DNA of 64,000 nt from Sphingobacteriales bacterium (GTDB lineage: Bacteria; Bacteroidota; Bacteroidia; Chitinophagales; Chitinophagaceae): the NCBI GenBank assembly GCA_012270485.1, contig JAAXIF010000098.1, forward strand, positions 62,001-126,000, written 5' to 3'. Positions 35,833-44,585 of this stretch are shown piece by piece; position 1 is the stretch's first letter, and each line of letters begins with the position of its first letter. A model generated the notes under the pieces. That model was given only the letters and a program-made list of their open reading frames with translations, was not told where the DNA came from and ran no database searches. A program made the position numbers and the translations under genes.

Positions 35833-36858
35833 ATGGGATTATTCAACTTTTTTACGCAGGAAATAGCCATGGATCTGGGTACCGCTAATACCCTCATTAT
35901 CCATAATGATGAAGTAGTGGTAAATGAGCCATCGATCGTGGCCCTGAACCGTAACAATATGAAGGAAGTACTTGCCGTAGGTAAGAAAGCCCTCATGATG
36001 CACGAGAAAACCCATGAAAGTATTCGTACGGTTCGTCCGCTGAAAGATGGTGTAATTGCCGATTTTAATGCTGCCGAGTTGATGATCAGGGAGTTGATCA
36101 AGATGATCTACCCCAAAAAACCCCTTTTCCCACCCAGTTGGAGAATGGTGATTTGTATCCCTTCCTCTATTACCGAGGTAGAAAAACGTGCCGTTCGTGA
36201 TAGTGCCGAGCAGGCAGGAGCCAAAGAAGTATACATGATCCATGAACCCATGGCTGCGGCGCTGGGTATTGGCATTGATGTGGAAGAGCCTGTAGGAAAT
36301 ATGATCATTGATATTGGAGGTGGTACCACCGGTATTACAGTAATTGCCCTTGCAGGTATTGTGTGCGACCAGAGTATCCGTGTAGCAGGTGACGAGTTTA
36401 CTGCAGATATCATGGAAGCCCTCCGTCGTTACCATAGTTTATTGATTGGTGAGCGTACCGCTGAACAGATCAAAATCAATGTAGGTGCTGCCATGAAAGA
36501 CCTAGATAATCCACCGGATGATATGCCCGTAAATGGTCGCGACCTGGTAACAGGTATCCCTAAACAGATCATGGTCAGCTATCAGGAAATCGCTGAAGCA
36601 TTGGATAAAAGCATTTTCAAAATTGAAGAAGCGATCCTGAAAGCGTTGGAAACCACACCACCTGAATTGGCTGCTGATATTTACCGCAGAGGTTTATACC
36701 TCACCGGCGGTGGCGCTTTGTTACGTGGACTGGATAAGCGTTTAAGTGCAAAGATCAAATTACCGGTTCATGTAGCGGATGATCCTTTGAAGAGTGTAGT
36801 ACGTGGTACCGGACTGGCACTGAAAAACTATCAGCGTTTTCCATTCATTATGAGATAA
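35833..36858 (+). CDS. mreB: Rod shape-determining protein MreB
   Basis: The 341-residue bacterial actin forms membrane-bound filaments that guide lateral cell-wall synthesis. Phosphate 1 is MDLGTANTLIIHND; phosphate 2 is GNMIIDIGGGTTGITVIALAG. The adenosine motif is LYLTGGGALLRGLDKRL. The N-terminal amphipathic stretch MGLFNFFTQEI fits membrane binding. It heads mreB-mreC-mreD-mrdA-rodA, the complete rod-complex set, with a good promoter upstream. Confidence 0.97.
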   Translation: MGLFNFFTQEIAMDLGTANTLIIHNDEVVVNEPSIVALNRNNMKEVLAVGKKALMMHEKTHESIRTVRPLKDGVIADFNAAELMIRELIKMIYPKKPLFPPSWRMVICIPSSITEVEKRAVRDSAEQAGAKEVYMIHEPMAAALGIGIDVEEPVGNMIIDIGGGTTGITVIALAGIVCDQSIRVAGDEFTADIMEALRRYHSLLIGERTAEQIKINVGAAMKDLDNPPDDMPVNGRDLVTGIPKQIMVSYQEIAEALDKSIFKIEEAILKALETTPPELAADIYRRGLYLTGGGALLRGLDKRLSAKIKLPVHVADDPLKSVVRGTGLALKNYQRFPFIMR

Positions 36859-36913
36859 CACCGAAACCGGTGAATGTATCCGATCATTTTGAATGTCCTA
36901 ATCAAAGTTTGCG

Positions 36914-37765
36914 TTGAAGAATATATTTCTTTTCATACGGCGTTATTTCACTTTCCTGAGCTTTTTACTGCTTCAGGTATTTGCCATCGTTTTATTGACC
37001 CGTTCCAGCAAAACGCATGAGGCTTTCTTTTCTGATGCAACCAGTGAATTAACCGGAAAACTCAATGAACGTTATAGTAATCTGCGCAGTTATTTTAGTC
37101 TTTCAGAAACCAATCGACAATTAGCAGAAGAGAATAATCGACTGAGAAATCTCTTGGCCAGTAATCATATCGCCCCGGATAGCACTACCATCAACTATAC
37201 AGATACTACATACAGAGACTCAACCGGTCGTTATCGTAAGTTCACCTGGCTTCCTGCCAAAGTCATTGGTAATACCGTCACACTTCAAACAAATTTCCTA
37301 ACCCTAGAAAGAGGCAGTAATCAAGGTGTGAAAAAAGGAATGGCAGTTATTGGACCAGAGGGAATTGTGGGAGTAGTAGTTGAAACCAGTGCCAATATCA
37401 GCAAAGTCATGAGCTTACTTCACCGCAATAGCCGTGTAAGTGCCATGCTCAAAAAAGACAATAATGCAGGTAGTATTGAATGGGATGGCAGTGATCCTTC
37501 GATCCTAACGCTTCGCAACGTTTCTAAAAGTGCGAAAGTAGTGAAGGGCGATACCGTTGTTACCAGCAATTATTCCGCGAACTTCCCTTCAAATTTGATG
37601 GTGGGAACTGTAGCATCCATTGTAGCAGACCCGTCCAGTAATTTTTATACGCTGAAAATCAAAACAGCCACCAATTTCTTTAGTATTCAATATGTTTACT
37701 TAGTAGAAAATGTCCGTTTTGCTGAACAGGTACAAATTGAAAATACCCCATTGACCAACCAATGA
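36914..37765 (+). CDS. mreC: Rod shape-determining protein MreC
   Basis: MreC (283 residues) is a bitopic protein linking MreB to periplasmic wall enzymes. It starts at a TTG with MKNIFLFIRRYFTFLSFLLL, one membrane helix to about residue 30, then a coiled coil (SLSETNRQLAEENNRLRNLL). The beta-barrel periplasmic domain contains KKGMAVIGPEGIVGVVVE and VMSLLHRNSRVSAMLK. It is 55 nt after mreB, and its stop overlaps the mreD start by 4 nt (ATGA), showing translational coupling. Confidence 0.94.
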   Translation: MKNIFLFIRRYFTFLSFLLLQVFAIVLLTRSSKTHEAFFSDATSELTGKLNERYSNLRSYFSLSETNRQLAEENNRLRNLLASNHIAPDSTTINYTDTTYRDSTGRYRKFTWLPAKVIGNTVTLQTNFLTLERGSNQGVKKGMAVIGPEGIVGVVVETSANISKVMSLLHRNSRVSAMLKKDNNAGSIEWDGSDPSILTLRNVSKSAKVVKGDTVVTSNYSANFPSNLMVGTVASIVADPSSNFYTLKIKTATNFFSIQYVYLVENVRFAEQVQIENTPLTNQ

Positions 37766-38295
37766 GTAGTCTTGTAAAAAATATTGTTCGATTTACTCTG
37801 TTCATCTTTTTACAGGTATTCATCCTCAATGAGGTTCCACCTCTGCATCGGTTCATTGTTCCCTATGTTTACTTCTTATACATACTCTGGTTGCCTTTTA
37901 ATATGAACCGGGTGTTATTGATGGTCATCGCATTTATTTTTGGTCTCACACTCGATTCTTTTACCGGAACCTTAGGACTGCATGCCGCTCCGTGTGTACT
38001 GATTGCATTTATTCGCCCATTTATGCTGAGCATACTGCTACCCCAAGAAACCATTGAACAGAGCTATAGCGAACCGGGCAGTAGGAGTATGGGCTGGGCT
38101 CCTTATAGCCTCTATGTAGGCTTACTCACTTTTATCCATCATTTCTATCTTGTACTCATAGAATGGCTCCAATTCGGAGACTTCCTCTACTTCCTCGGAA
38201 AAGTGCTGGGTACCACTGCTATCAGCTTACTGATGATTTTCCTTGCAGAGCTATTGTTCCTGCGGAAAGGAAAGTATAGAACGAATGCGGCTTAG
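37762..38295 (+). CDS. mreD: Rod shape-determining protein MreD
   Basis: This 177-residue membrane protein is assigned as MreD from position and topology. It has about five hydrophobic helices, starting FTLFIFLQVFILNEVPPL and including VLLMVIAFIFGLTLDSFTGTLGLHA, the most MreD-like stretch. MreD sequences are poorly conserved, so context carries much of the call: it overlaps mreC by 4 nt and precedes the PBP2 gene. Its stop abuts heptad inverted repeat D, which may attenuate transcription into mrdA. Confidence 0.9.
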   Translation: MSSLVKNIVRFTLFIFLQVFILNEVPPLHRFIVPYVYFLYILWLPFNMNRVLLMVIAFIFGLTLDSFTGTLGLHAAPCVLIAFIRPFMLSILLPQETIEQSYSEPGSRSMGWAPYSLYVGLLTFIHHFYLVLIEWLQFGDFLYFLGKVLGTTAISLLMIFLAELLFLRKGKYRTNAA

Positions 38296-38364
38296 AAATC
38301 AAAAGTAAAAAGTCAAAATTCAAAAAGGGAAAAGTTTTGAATTTTGACTTTTTACTTTTGATTT
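38296..38364. repeat. Perfect heptad inverted repeat, site D
   Basis: The two 30-nt arms (38296-38325 and 38335-38364) are exact reverse complements around a 9-nt loop. Left units in register are TCAAAAG, TAAAAAG, TCAAAAT, TCAAAAA; right units are TTTTGAA, TTTTGAC, TTTTTAC, TTTTGAT. It directly follows the mreD stop and lies inside the mre-mrdA-rodA cluster. The rest of the 166-nt gap to mrdA shows no clear promoter. Confidence 0.95.
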
Positions 38365-38461
38365 TGACTTCTTCACACTTTTGCAAAATTTTTTTCGTTT
38401 GATCCATAACAAAGCGTCAAATTTGTAATACACTTCACTTTTAAGTTTAGTCCCAAGATCT

Positions 38462-40552
38462 ATGCCTGTCTTCAACCAGAGTCGCAGCCGTGTGATACAG
38501 TTTATTTTTGCAGGTGTTTTCATTGCTATCACGGGGCAATTGATCAACCTGCAGTTGTTTTCTGGTCAGTATAAACTGGCTGCAGATAACAATGCTTTTT
38601 ATCGGAAAGTCATCTATCCCGATCGCGGTATTATTTTCGACCGAAAGAAAAGAGGGATTCTGGAAAATACCATCAGTTATGATTTGGTTGTCATTCCATC
38701 AGAAGCTCGTGGTACCGATACAATGACCCTTTGTAGATTATTGAATATAGATACTGCTGCTTACAAAAAGAGGATGCGAGACCTTATCTTCAAAAATACA
38801 AGTGTAAAACCCAGCGTTTTTGAGGCCTTGCTAACCCCTGAAATGTTCGCGAAGTTGAATGAAAACATGTATCGTTTCCCCGGCTTTTCTTTGAATGAAC
38901 GTTCTGTTCGCACATATCCTTACAATGTAGGAGCTGCAGTATTGGGTTATATGGCAGAAGTGGATACCGGATTTTTACGTCGGCATAAAGGAGAAGGGTA
39001 TGAAATGGGGGACTACTTTGGCAGTACCGGATTGGAAAATATTTATGAGAAAGTGTTGATGGGACAAAGAGGTATCAAACGATATATACGCGATAACAAA
39101 GGTCGTTTACAAGGCTCTTGGGAGAACGGTGCATATGATACAGCCGCAGTTGCCGGAAACAATTTATACTCCAGTATTGATGTGGAGCTACAAGAACTTG
39201 GTGAAAAACTGATGCAGAATAAAGTGGGCAGTATTGTAGCGATTAATCCTAAGACTGGCGGTATATTATGTATGGTGAGTGCACCAACCTACAATCCCAA
39301 CTACCTCACAGGCAACCAACGAAAAAAACACTTGGTCGATATGTTATACTTCGACCCACGACTTCCTTTGTTGAACAGAACGGTGGGCACATTCTATTCA
39401 CCCGGCTCTACATTCAAAACAATGGTAGGGATTATTGGTATGAATGAAGGAGTCATTGATGATAACTTCACCGTGAGTTGCGGTGGTGCCTATTATGGTT
39501 GTGGCAGACCGATGGGATGTCATGCGGCAGGTACTTTCACTTTAAAACCTGCTATTTCAAAATCATGTAATAGTTATTTCGCTGCTACATATAGACGTAT
39601 TCTCGAAAATGGTAAATATCCTAACCGTGACAGTGCATTGAGTTCATTCAATCAATATGCTTATTCATTTGGTTTGGGTAGAAGATTGGGGGTTGATTTA
39701 CCATCGGAGAAAATGGGTAATATGCCTACTCCTAAATATTATCATGGCATATTTGGTAAGAATTGGCAATCCTGCAATATCATTTCCAATAGTATTGGTC
39801 AAGGTGAAATCACCACTACCCTTACCCAACTTGCGAATGTAATGGCCATCATTGCTAATAAAGGATGGTACTATACACCTCACCTGATTGATTCTATTGA
39901 AGGTGGCGATGAGTTTAGTATGTTGGATAAGTTCAAGATCAAACATAAGACCAAAGAAATTCCTGAATATGTATGGGAAGAAGTGCATGAAGGCATGCAG
40001 GGAACCATGGAATTTGGTACCGGTTTTTATGCAAAAGTTCCGGGTATCAATGTGTGTGGTAAGACAGGTACGGTGGAAAACGCGTACCGTGGTGAAAAAT
40101 TAAAAGACCATGCTTTCTTTGGTGCATTTGCACCGAGAGAAAATCCACGCATCGCTATTGCTGTGATGTGTGAGAACGCGGGGTATGGTGCTACTTCCGC
40201 TGCGCCTATTGCCAGCTTATTGATTGAAAAATATTTGAAAGATTCCATCAGCGGTAATGATCGAAAAGCTAAAATTGAACAGTTGGCTAAAATGGATCTG
40301 ATTCCACCTCAGATGAAAAGACAAATGGCGAAAAGAGATTCTTTGAGGCAGGCGCAACAAATGGCTGCAGCTAAAAAGGCAGCGCGTGACACTTCGGGTG
40401 TACAAGAAGCTCCTGAAGAAATGGAAACAGAAAGCACGCCTACAAAGCCAAATCCCGCAAAGACCCCTAAAAAAGACAGTGGTAGAACAGCAGCAGTTCT
40501 TCCCGAAGAATTACGCAAATCAACTACTGTAAAAAGAAAAACTGCGGCATAA
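38462..40552 (+). CDS. mrdA: Penicillin-binding protein 2 (elongasome transpeptidase)
   Basis: The 696-residue class B penicillin-binding protein crosslinks peptidoglycan during cell elongation, with RodA as partner. An N-terminal helix (VIQFIFAGVFIAITGQLINL) is followed by the dimerisation domain (NNAFYRKVIYPDRGIIFDR). The transpeptidase motifs are Ser316-Thr-Phe-Lys319, Ser368-Cys-Asn370 and Lys534-Thr-Gly-Thr537. After the catalytic domain a tail of ~90 residues rich in Lys, Ala, Thr and Pro extends the protein; the core family is shorter. RodA starts 1 nt after the stop. Confidence 0.95.
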   Translation: MPVFNQSRSRVIQFIFAGVFIAITGQLINLQLFSGQYKLAADNNAFYRKVIYPDRGIIFDRKKRGILENTISYDLVVIPSEARGTDTMTLCRLLNIDTAAYKKRMRDLIFKNTSVKPSVFEALLTPEMFAKLNENMYRFPGFSLNERSVRTYPYNVGAAVLGYMAEVDTGFLRRHKGEGYEMGDYFGSTGLENIYEKVLMGQRGIKRYIRDNKGRLQGSWENGAYDTAAVAGNNLYSSIDVELQELGEKLMQNKVGSIVAINPKTGGILCMVSAPTYNPNYLTGNQRKKHLVDMLYFDPRLPLLNRTVGTFYSPGSTFKTMVGIIGMNEGVIDDNFTVSCGGAYYGCGRPMGCHAAGTFTLKPAISKSCNSYFAATYRRILENGKYPNRDSALSSFNQYAYSFGLGRRLGVDLPSEKMGNMPTPKYYHGIFGKNWQSCNIISNSIGQGEITTTLTQLANVMAIIANKGWYYTPHLIDSIEGGDEFSMLDKFKIKHKTKEIPEYVWEEVHEGMQGTMEFGTGFYAKVPGINVCGKTGTVENAYRGEKLKDHAFFGAFAPRENPRIAIAVMCENAGYGATSAAPIASLLIEKYLKDSISGNDRKAKIEQLAKMDLIPPQMKRQMAKRDSLRQAQQMAAAKKAARDTSGVQEAPEEMETESTPTKPNPAKTPKKDSGRTAAVLPEELRKSTTVKRKTAA

Positions 40553-40553
40553 C

Positions 40554-41900
40554 ATGAACAGAAGAAATCAAAATATCGTCACGCAGGGGGTTGATTATGT
40601 TGTTATTTGGTTGTATGCCATTTTAGTAGCCATTGGCATTCTTTGCATCTTCATGGTGGAGTATCGTCCTGAAACAGATTGGTTGGCTTCGTTTTTAGAT
40701 GGCAAGACCAGCTATAGCAAGCAATTGATATTTGCCGGTGTATGCGCTATTGCTGCCACTTTTATTTTATTGACTGATAGCAAATTGTTCACAGCATTTG
40801 CGAATCTGTTTTATCTCTTTGGTATTCTTTTAATGATCGCAACTTTTGCAATTGGTAAAAATATCAATGGATCAAAAAGCTGGATACCATTGGCAGGTGG
40901 ATTTAACCTTCAACCTGCTGAACTGTGTAAGATATTTGTATCATTGGCATTGGCGAAATACTTATCCAGACAAGAAATTGATTTTTCAAAAATTCGCTCA
41001 CAATTGGTAGCAGGAGCTATCGCCTTGGCTCCGGCCGTGTTATCGATTCTACAACATGAATTAGGGCTTGCATTGGTATACACAAGTTTTGTTATTGCCA
41101 TGTATCGTGAAGGCCTACCCGCACAAATTTTGATTGTTGGTTCTTCTTTTGGTGCACTGGTTGTTGCGACGCTCATTTTAGAGCCCAACGTTTTAGCAGT
41201 GATCCTTACCATGATCGCCGCCGCAGTCATTTTTGTTTTGCGCAAACAAATCAAAAAGAAAAAAGGGTTATTAACAATTATCATTACCATTTGGCTGGTT
41301 TGTGTAGGTGTTCAACGATTTGTGGTTCCTTATATCTTTAATAATGTATTGGAGTGCTATCAGAGTACACGTATCTATAGCATGGTGGGTAAAGAGTATA
41401 ACTGTGAAGACAACAAGCGTGCACAGGATAAATCGACCTCTAATAAAACCGTTCGTAAACCGGATGATTACAATGTGCGACAAAGTAAAATTGCCATAGG
41501 GTCAGGTGGTTTTTTTGGTCGAGGATTTTTGAAAGGCACGCAAACCCGTGGCAAATATGTACCAGAACAACGCACCGATTTCATCTTCACATCACTGGGG
41601 GAAGCATTTGGATTCGTAGGTTGTTTTGTATTTCTATTGTTATACCTCTTCTTATTATACCGTATTGTTATGATTGCTGAGCGTCAACGTAGTACCTTCA
41701 GTAGAGTGTATGCATACAGTGTGGTGAGTATATTTTTCTTTCATATTGCCGTAAATGTGAGTATGACCATTGGTTTGTTTCCTATTGTGGGTATTCCATT
41801 GCCACTCATGAGTTACGGAGGATCGTCTTTGCTTACTTTTACAGTATTGATTTTTATTCTGCTGCGTTTAGATGCAGATAGACAAATGGTTTTACGTTAA
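40554..41900 (+). CDS. rodA: RodA peptidoglycan glycosyltransferase (SEDS family)
   Basis: RodA polymerises lipid II into glycan strands with PBP2. The 448-residue polytopic protein has about ten helices. SEDS landmarks are KNINGSKSWIPLAGGFNLQPAELCK, ILQHELGLALVYTSFVIAMY with the conserved Asp position replaced by Glu (HELG), and FPIVGIPLPLMSYGGSSLL. A large loop between helices (about residues 270-330, with YNCEDNKRAQDKS) precedes GSGGFFGRGFLKGTQT and PEQRTDFIF. It is the last gene of the rod cluster. Confidence 0.95.
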   Translation: MNRRNQNIVTQGVDYVVIWLYAILVAIGILCIFMVEYRPETDWLASFLDGKTSYSKQLIFAGVCAIAATFILLTDSKLFTAFANLFYLFGILLMIATFAIGKNINGSKSWIPLAGGFNLQPAELCKIFVSLALAKYLSRQEIDFSKIRSQLVAGAIALAPAVLSILQHELGLALVYTSFVIAMYREGLPAQILIVGSSFGALVVATLILEPNVLAVILTMIAAAVIFVLRKQIKKKKGLLTIIITIWLVCVGVQRFVVPYIFNNVLECYQSTRIYSMVGKEYNCEDNKRAQDKSTSNKTVRKPDDYNVRQSKIAIGSGGFFGRGFLKGTQTRGKYVPEQRTDFIFTSLGEAFGFVGCFVFLLLYLFLLYRIVMIAERQRSTFSRVYAYSVVSIFFFHIAVNVSMTIGLFPIVGIPLPLMSYGGSSLLTFTVLIFILLRLDADRQMVLR

Positions 41901-41914
41901 ATAGTGTAGTGTGT

Positions 41915-42667
41915 ATGAAAATTATTCCACTTTCGGAGGGCAGTTTTACCATTGATAAAACAAAGATTTTTGTTCCATTTGATACAGAAAAAGAAGAACT
42001 GAATAATAGACCCATTGGTAGTTTATTGGTGGAGATCCAGCCATTTGTGGTGATTACTGAAAAAGATGTGATACTGCTGGATAGTGGTCTTGGTTACAAT
42101 GAAGCAGATGGCACCCCACAACTATACAATAACCTGCAACGTGCAGGCATCAATCCTTCACAGGTTACAAAAGTATTGATGAGTCATTTACACAAAGACC
42201 ATGCAGGTGGCGTAACCATTGATGGCAATAGTGGTCAAGATAGATTCATCGCTTTCCCTTATGCCACGTATTATGTGCAACAAAGAGAAATGGAATTTGC
42301 TTTAGGCATCGGCTCAGCATCGTATATACCGGAAGATTTCAGATTATTAGAAGAGTTTAGCCGTGTTGAATGGTTAACAGAAGATGAAGGATTCATAGAT
42401 GGATATATCCGTTACCAGTTAACCGGGGCACATAGTAAATACCATCAGGTATTTTGGATCGAGGAAAACGGACAAACGATTTTTTTTGGTGGTGATGACG
42501 CTCCGCAACTACAGCAAATGAAAAGCAGGTTCGTAGCCAAATATGATTACGACGGAAAAAAATGTATGGAACTTAGAAAACAGTGGTGGGAAGAAGGTCA
42601 GAGCAAAGGGTGGACTTTCCTCTTCTATCATGATATTCAATCACCGGTTTGGGGACCATTAAAATAG
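41915..42667 (+). CDS. MBL-fold metallo-hydrolase
   Basis: This 250-residue metallo-beta-lactamase-fold hydrolase has the zinc motif H91-L-H-K-D95-H96 in MSHLHKDHAGG. A later metal-ligand region is LTGAHSKYHQVFW, with an Asp in FFGGDDAPQ. The start is ATG 41915; a GTG at 41909 adds two residues. It lies 14 nt after rodA and could be read through from it. The substrate is unknown; lactonase-, glyoxalase- and RNase-like members share this fold. No signal peptide is visible. Confidence 0.88.
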   Translation: MKIIPLSEGSFTIDKTKIFVPFDTEKEELNNRPIGSLLVEIQPFVVITEKDVILLDSGLGYNEADGTPQLYNNLQRAGINPSQVTKVLMSHLHKDHAGGVTIDGNSGQDRFIAFPYATYYVQQREMEFALGIGSASYIPEDFRLLEEFSRVEWLTEDEGFIDGYIRYQLTGAHSKYHQVFWIEENGQTIFFGGDDAPQLQQMKSRFVAKYDYDGKKCMELRKQWWEEGQSKGWTFLFYHDIQSPVWGPLK

Positions 42668-42672
42668 TAATC

Positions 42673-43107
42673 CTATTCTCCGTCTTTCTTTTCTCGCATT
42701 TTACGACGTAACTCCATACGATCCTGCAACTCTTTACGAACTACGTTCATGAATTCACGTTCAGCAACCAATGCTTTGTTTACTCTTTCATCTGATACCA
42801 ATACTTTTTTGAGCTCAACACGATAACGCTTACGAATATTCAATACAGCTTCTTCAAAAGCAATAATATCTTCCTTGTTATCTTGTTTTGCCTTCCGTAC
42901 TTCTGCACTGTGACTATTATACAATGGCCAGAACTTTTCAGCTTCTTCGGTCGTCAAAGCAAGATGTTTGGTGAAATAAGCCACTTTTAGTATCTCAATA
43001 TTCTCACGTGGCCCTCGCATTCTTTCGCCGGGAGGCTGTGCCTGAACATGACTATAGGCAATAAGTAACATTAAAAAGGAAATTGTAAAGCGTATTCTTG
43101 TTTTCAT
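42673..43107 (-). CDS. Spy/CpxP-like periplasmic protein in sigma-factor operon
   Basis: The 144-residue protein has a signal peptide (MKTRIRFTISFLMLLIAYSHVQA) and a mostly helical, charged body. A stretch LTTEEAEKFWPLYNSHSAEV recalls the LTxxQ motif of Spy/CpxP periplasmic sensors, though it is degenerate. The end is very basic and acidic (RRKMREKKDGE). It is the third gene of a sigma factor/anti-sigma/periplasmic protein operon, 6 nt after the anti-sigma candidate, so a stress-sensing role is likely but unproved. Confidence 0.75.
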   Translation of the reverse strand: MKTRIRFTISFLMLLIAYSHVQAQPPGERMRGPRENIEILKVAYFTKHLALTTEEAEKFWPLYNSHSAEVRKAKQDNKEDIIAFEEAVLNIRKRYRVELKKVLVSDERVNKALVAEREFMNVVRKELQDRMELRRKMREKKDGE

Positions 43108-43113
43108 GATCAG

Positions 43114-43851
43114 TTATTTAATATCTACTGTTTCTGTTGATCCTGTAGATTCTTGTAAGTACTGTTTCAGTTCATCATCCGACATATCACCCAAATGATC
43201 GTTTACATCCGGTAATTCATCTATTTGTAAAGATTCTCGATCAGCCGTAGCAATCACTAATTTCTCAGCACTACTTAGATAATTCGTTAATTCATCTTCA
43301 CTCAGTTTAGATATTTCATTGGAAACATCCATTTGTGCATATTGATCAGTATTAACTGATTCAATGGTTTGATTACCGTTATAAATAAAAGCTGCTGTTA
43401 CCAACAAGCCTATCATTACCGCCGCCACTACAAAACGCATCCATGGGCTTTTTCTGAAAGCAGGCATCGAAATAACCTTTCCTGTATCAATTGTTGCTTT
43501 CTCTGCAATTATTGCTTGAATATCTAATTCAGGAACGGTATTGGTTTGATAAGGATTGGTTTTAGGTATCGACTGTAAGAATGGTGCTACTTCCTGTAAT
43601 TCGTCACTCACTTCAGTATGTCTTACTGCTAGCAAAATAGTATCAGGAAGCTGTTCAAAATAATTTTCCGGCACTACAAATACATTGGTTTTGTCGGACA
43701 ATCCAATACTGATTCGCTCCAGGATTATTTCAGATAAAGCATCAAAATAACCAACAGGTACCATATAAGGTACTGCAACCGGCCAAGCATTAGCAGCACT
43801 TACTATGCTTGTCAATTCTATTGTTATTTCTTCCCTGTTCTGCATATTCAT
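43114..43851 (-). CDS. Candidate anti-sigma factor (single membrane helix)
   Basis: I do not recognise a named family. The 245-residue protein has one membrane helix (about residues 138-158, RFVVAAVMIGLLVTAAFIYNG). The N-terminal side carries two copies of a VPxxYFxxL...IL motif (VPVGYFDALSEIILERI and VPENYFEQLPDTILLAV). The C-terminal side carries two copies of an acidic motif (LSEDELTNYLSS and MSDDELKQYLQE). Position 24 nt downstream of an ECF sigma gene makes it the likely anti-sigma factor; it lacks a zinc-binding HxxxCxxC. Start 43851 or the Met two codons later. Confidence 0.75.
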   Translation of the reverse strand: MNMQNREEITIELTSIVSAANAWPVAVPYMVPVGYFDALSEIILERISIGLSDKTNVFVVPENYFEQLPDTILLAVRHTEVSDELQEVAPFLQSIPKTNPYQTNTVPELDIQAIIAEKATIDTGKVISMPAFRKSPWMRFVVAAVMIGLLVTAAFIYNGNQTIESVNTDQYAQMDVSNEISKLSEDELTNYLSSAEKLVIATADRESLQIDELPDVNDHLGDMSDDELKQYLQESTGSTETVDIK

Positions 43852-43875
43852 TAGATAACTGTGGTGTTCGTAGGT

Positions 43876-44421
43876 TTAATATTCCAGCATAAATGCCTCA
43901 ATTTTTTTTGCAGCATGGTGATAGCTTGCTTTTAAAGCCCCTTCACTTGTATCCAGTATCCGACTCATTTCTTCATAGGGCATTTCATCATAATACCGAA
44001 GATTAAAGACTACTCTTTGCTTTTCCGGTAATTGTTGGATGGCTAATTGTAATTTCCACTCCAGTTTATTGGCATCAAAATTACTGTCAGCCTTTATTTT
44101 ATTACTCAATACTTCCCCTACCTCGTCCATGCTAATGGATGCTTTTCGCTTTTGCTGCTCAATAAAACTTAAACATTCATTGGTAGCAATCCGATACAAC
44201 CAAGTGTACAAGCGACTGTCTTCCCGGAAGTTTTCCAACCCCTTCCAAACCTTAATGAATAGGTTCTGCAATACATCATTGGCATCTTCATGATCAACTA
44301 CCATTCTCCGAATATGCCAGTATAGTTTCTCCTGGTACTTTTTAATGATACCTGTAAATCCCTGCTCTTTTGTAGCCGGCTCCCGAAACTGTTGCAGTAA
44401 TACCAAATCGTCTGATTGCAT
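43876..44421 (-). CDS. ECF RNA polymerase sigma factor
   Basis: This 181-residue ECF sigma factor shows region 2 (YQEKLYWHIRRMVVDHEDAND, VLQNLFIKVWKGLENFREDS, RLYTWLYRIATNECLSFI) and region 4 (QLPEKQRVVFNLRYYDEMPY, EEMSRILDTSEGALKASYHH). It is the first gene of a three-gene operon with a membrane anti-sigma candidate and a Spy-like protein. The 164-nt gap to the divergent ppc gene must contain its promoter; no exact TAnnTTTG is seen there, as would be expected if it recognises its own promoter. Confidence 0.94.
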   Translation of the reverse strand: MQSDDLVLLQQFREPATKEQGFTGIIKKYQEKLYWHIRRMVVDHEDANDVLQNLFIKVWKGLENFREDSRLYTWLYRIATNECLSFIEQQKRKASISMDEVGEVLSNKIKADSNFDANKLEWKLQLAIQQLPEKQRVVFNLRYYDEMPYEEMSRILDTSEGALKASYHHAAKKIEAFMLEY

Positions 44422-44585
44422 GCAGGGCTATTTTACGCTAATATAAACGCTCCTACACGTTGGACTCGCGTTTTATCCAAAAGTTTAATCCATCAATAAC
44501 TAACATTTGTTTTGTAAAATGTTATAAATCATTGGTTTATTGAGCGAAATCTGTTAGTTTTTAGGATAAAAATGTATATTAGGGT

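Noticed and set aside
38296..38364. Inverted repeats considered as ends of an insertion sequence or MITE
   Set aside because: There is no transposase, the loop is only a few bases, no target duplication is seen, and the arms are internally periodic.
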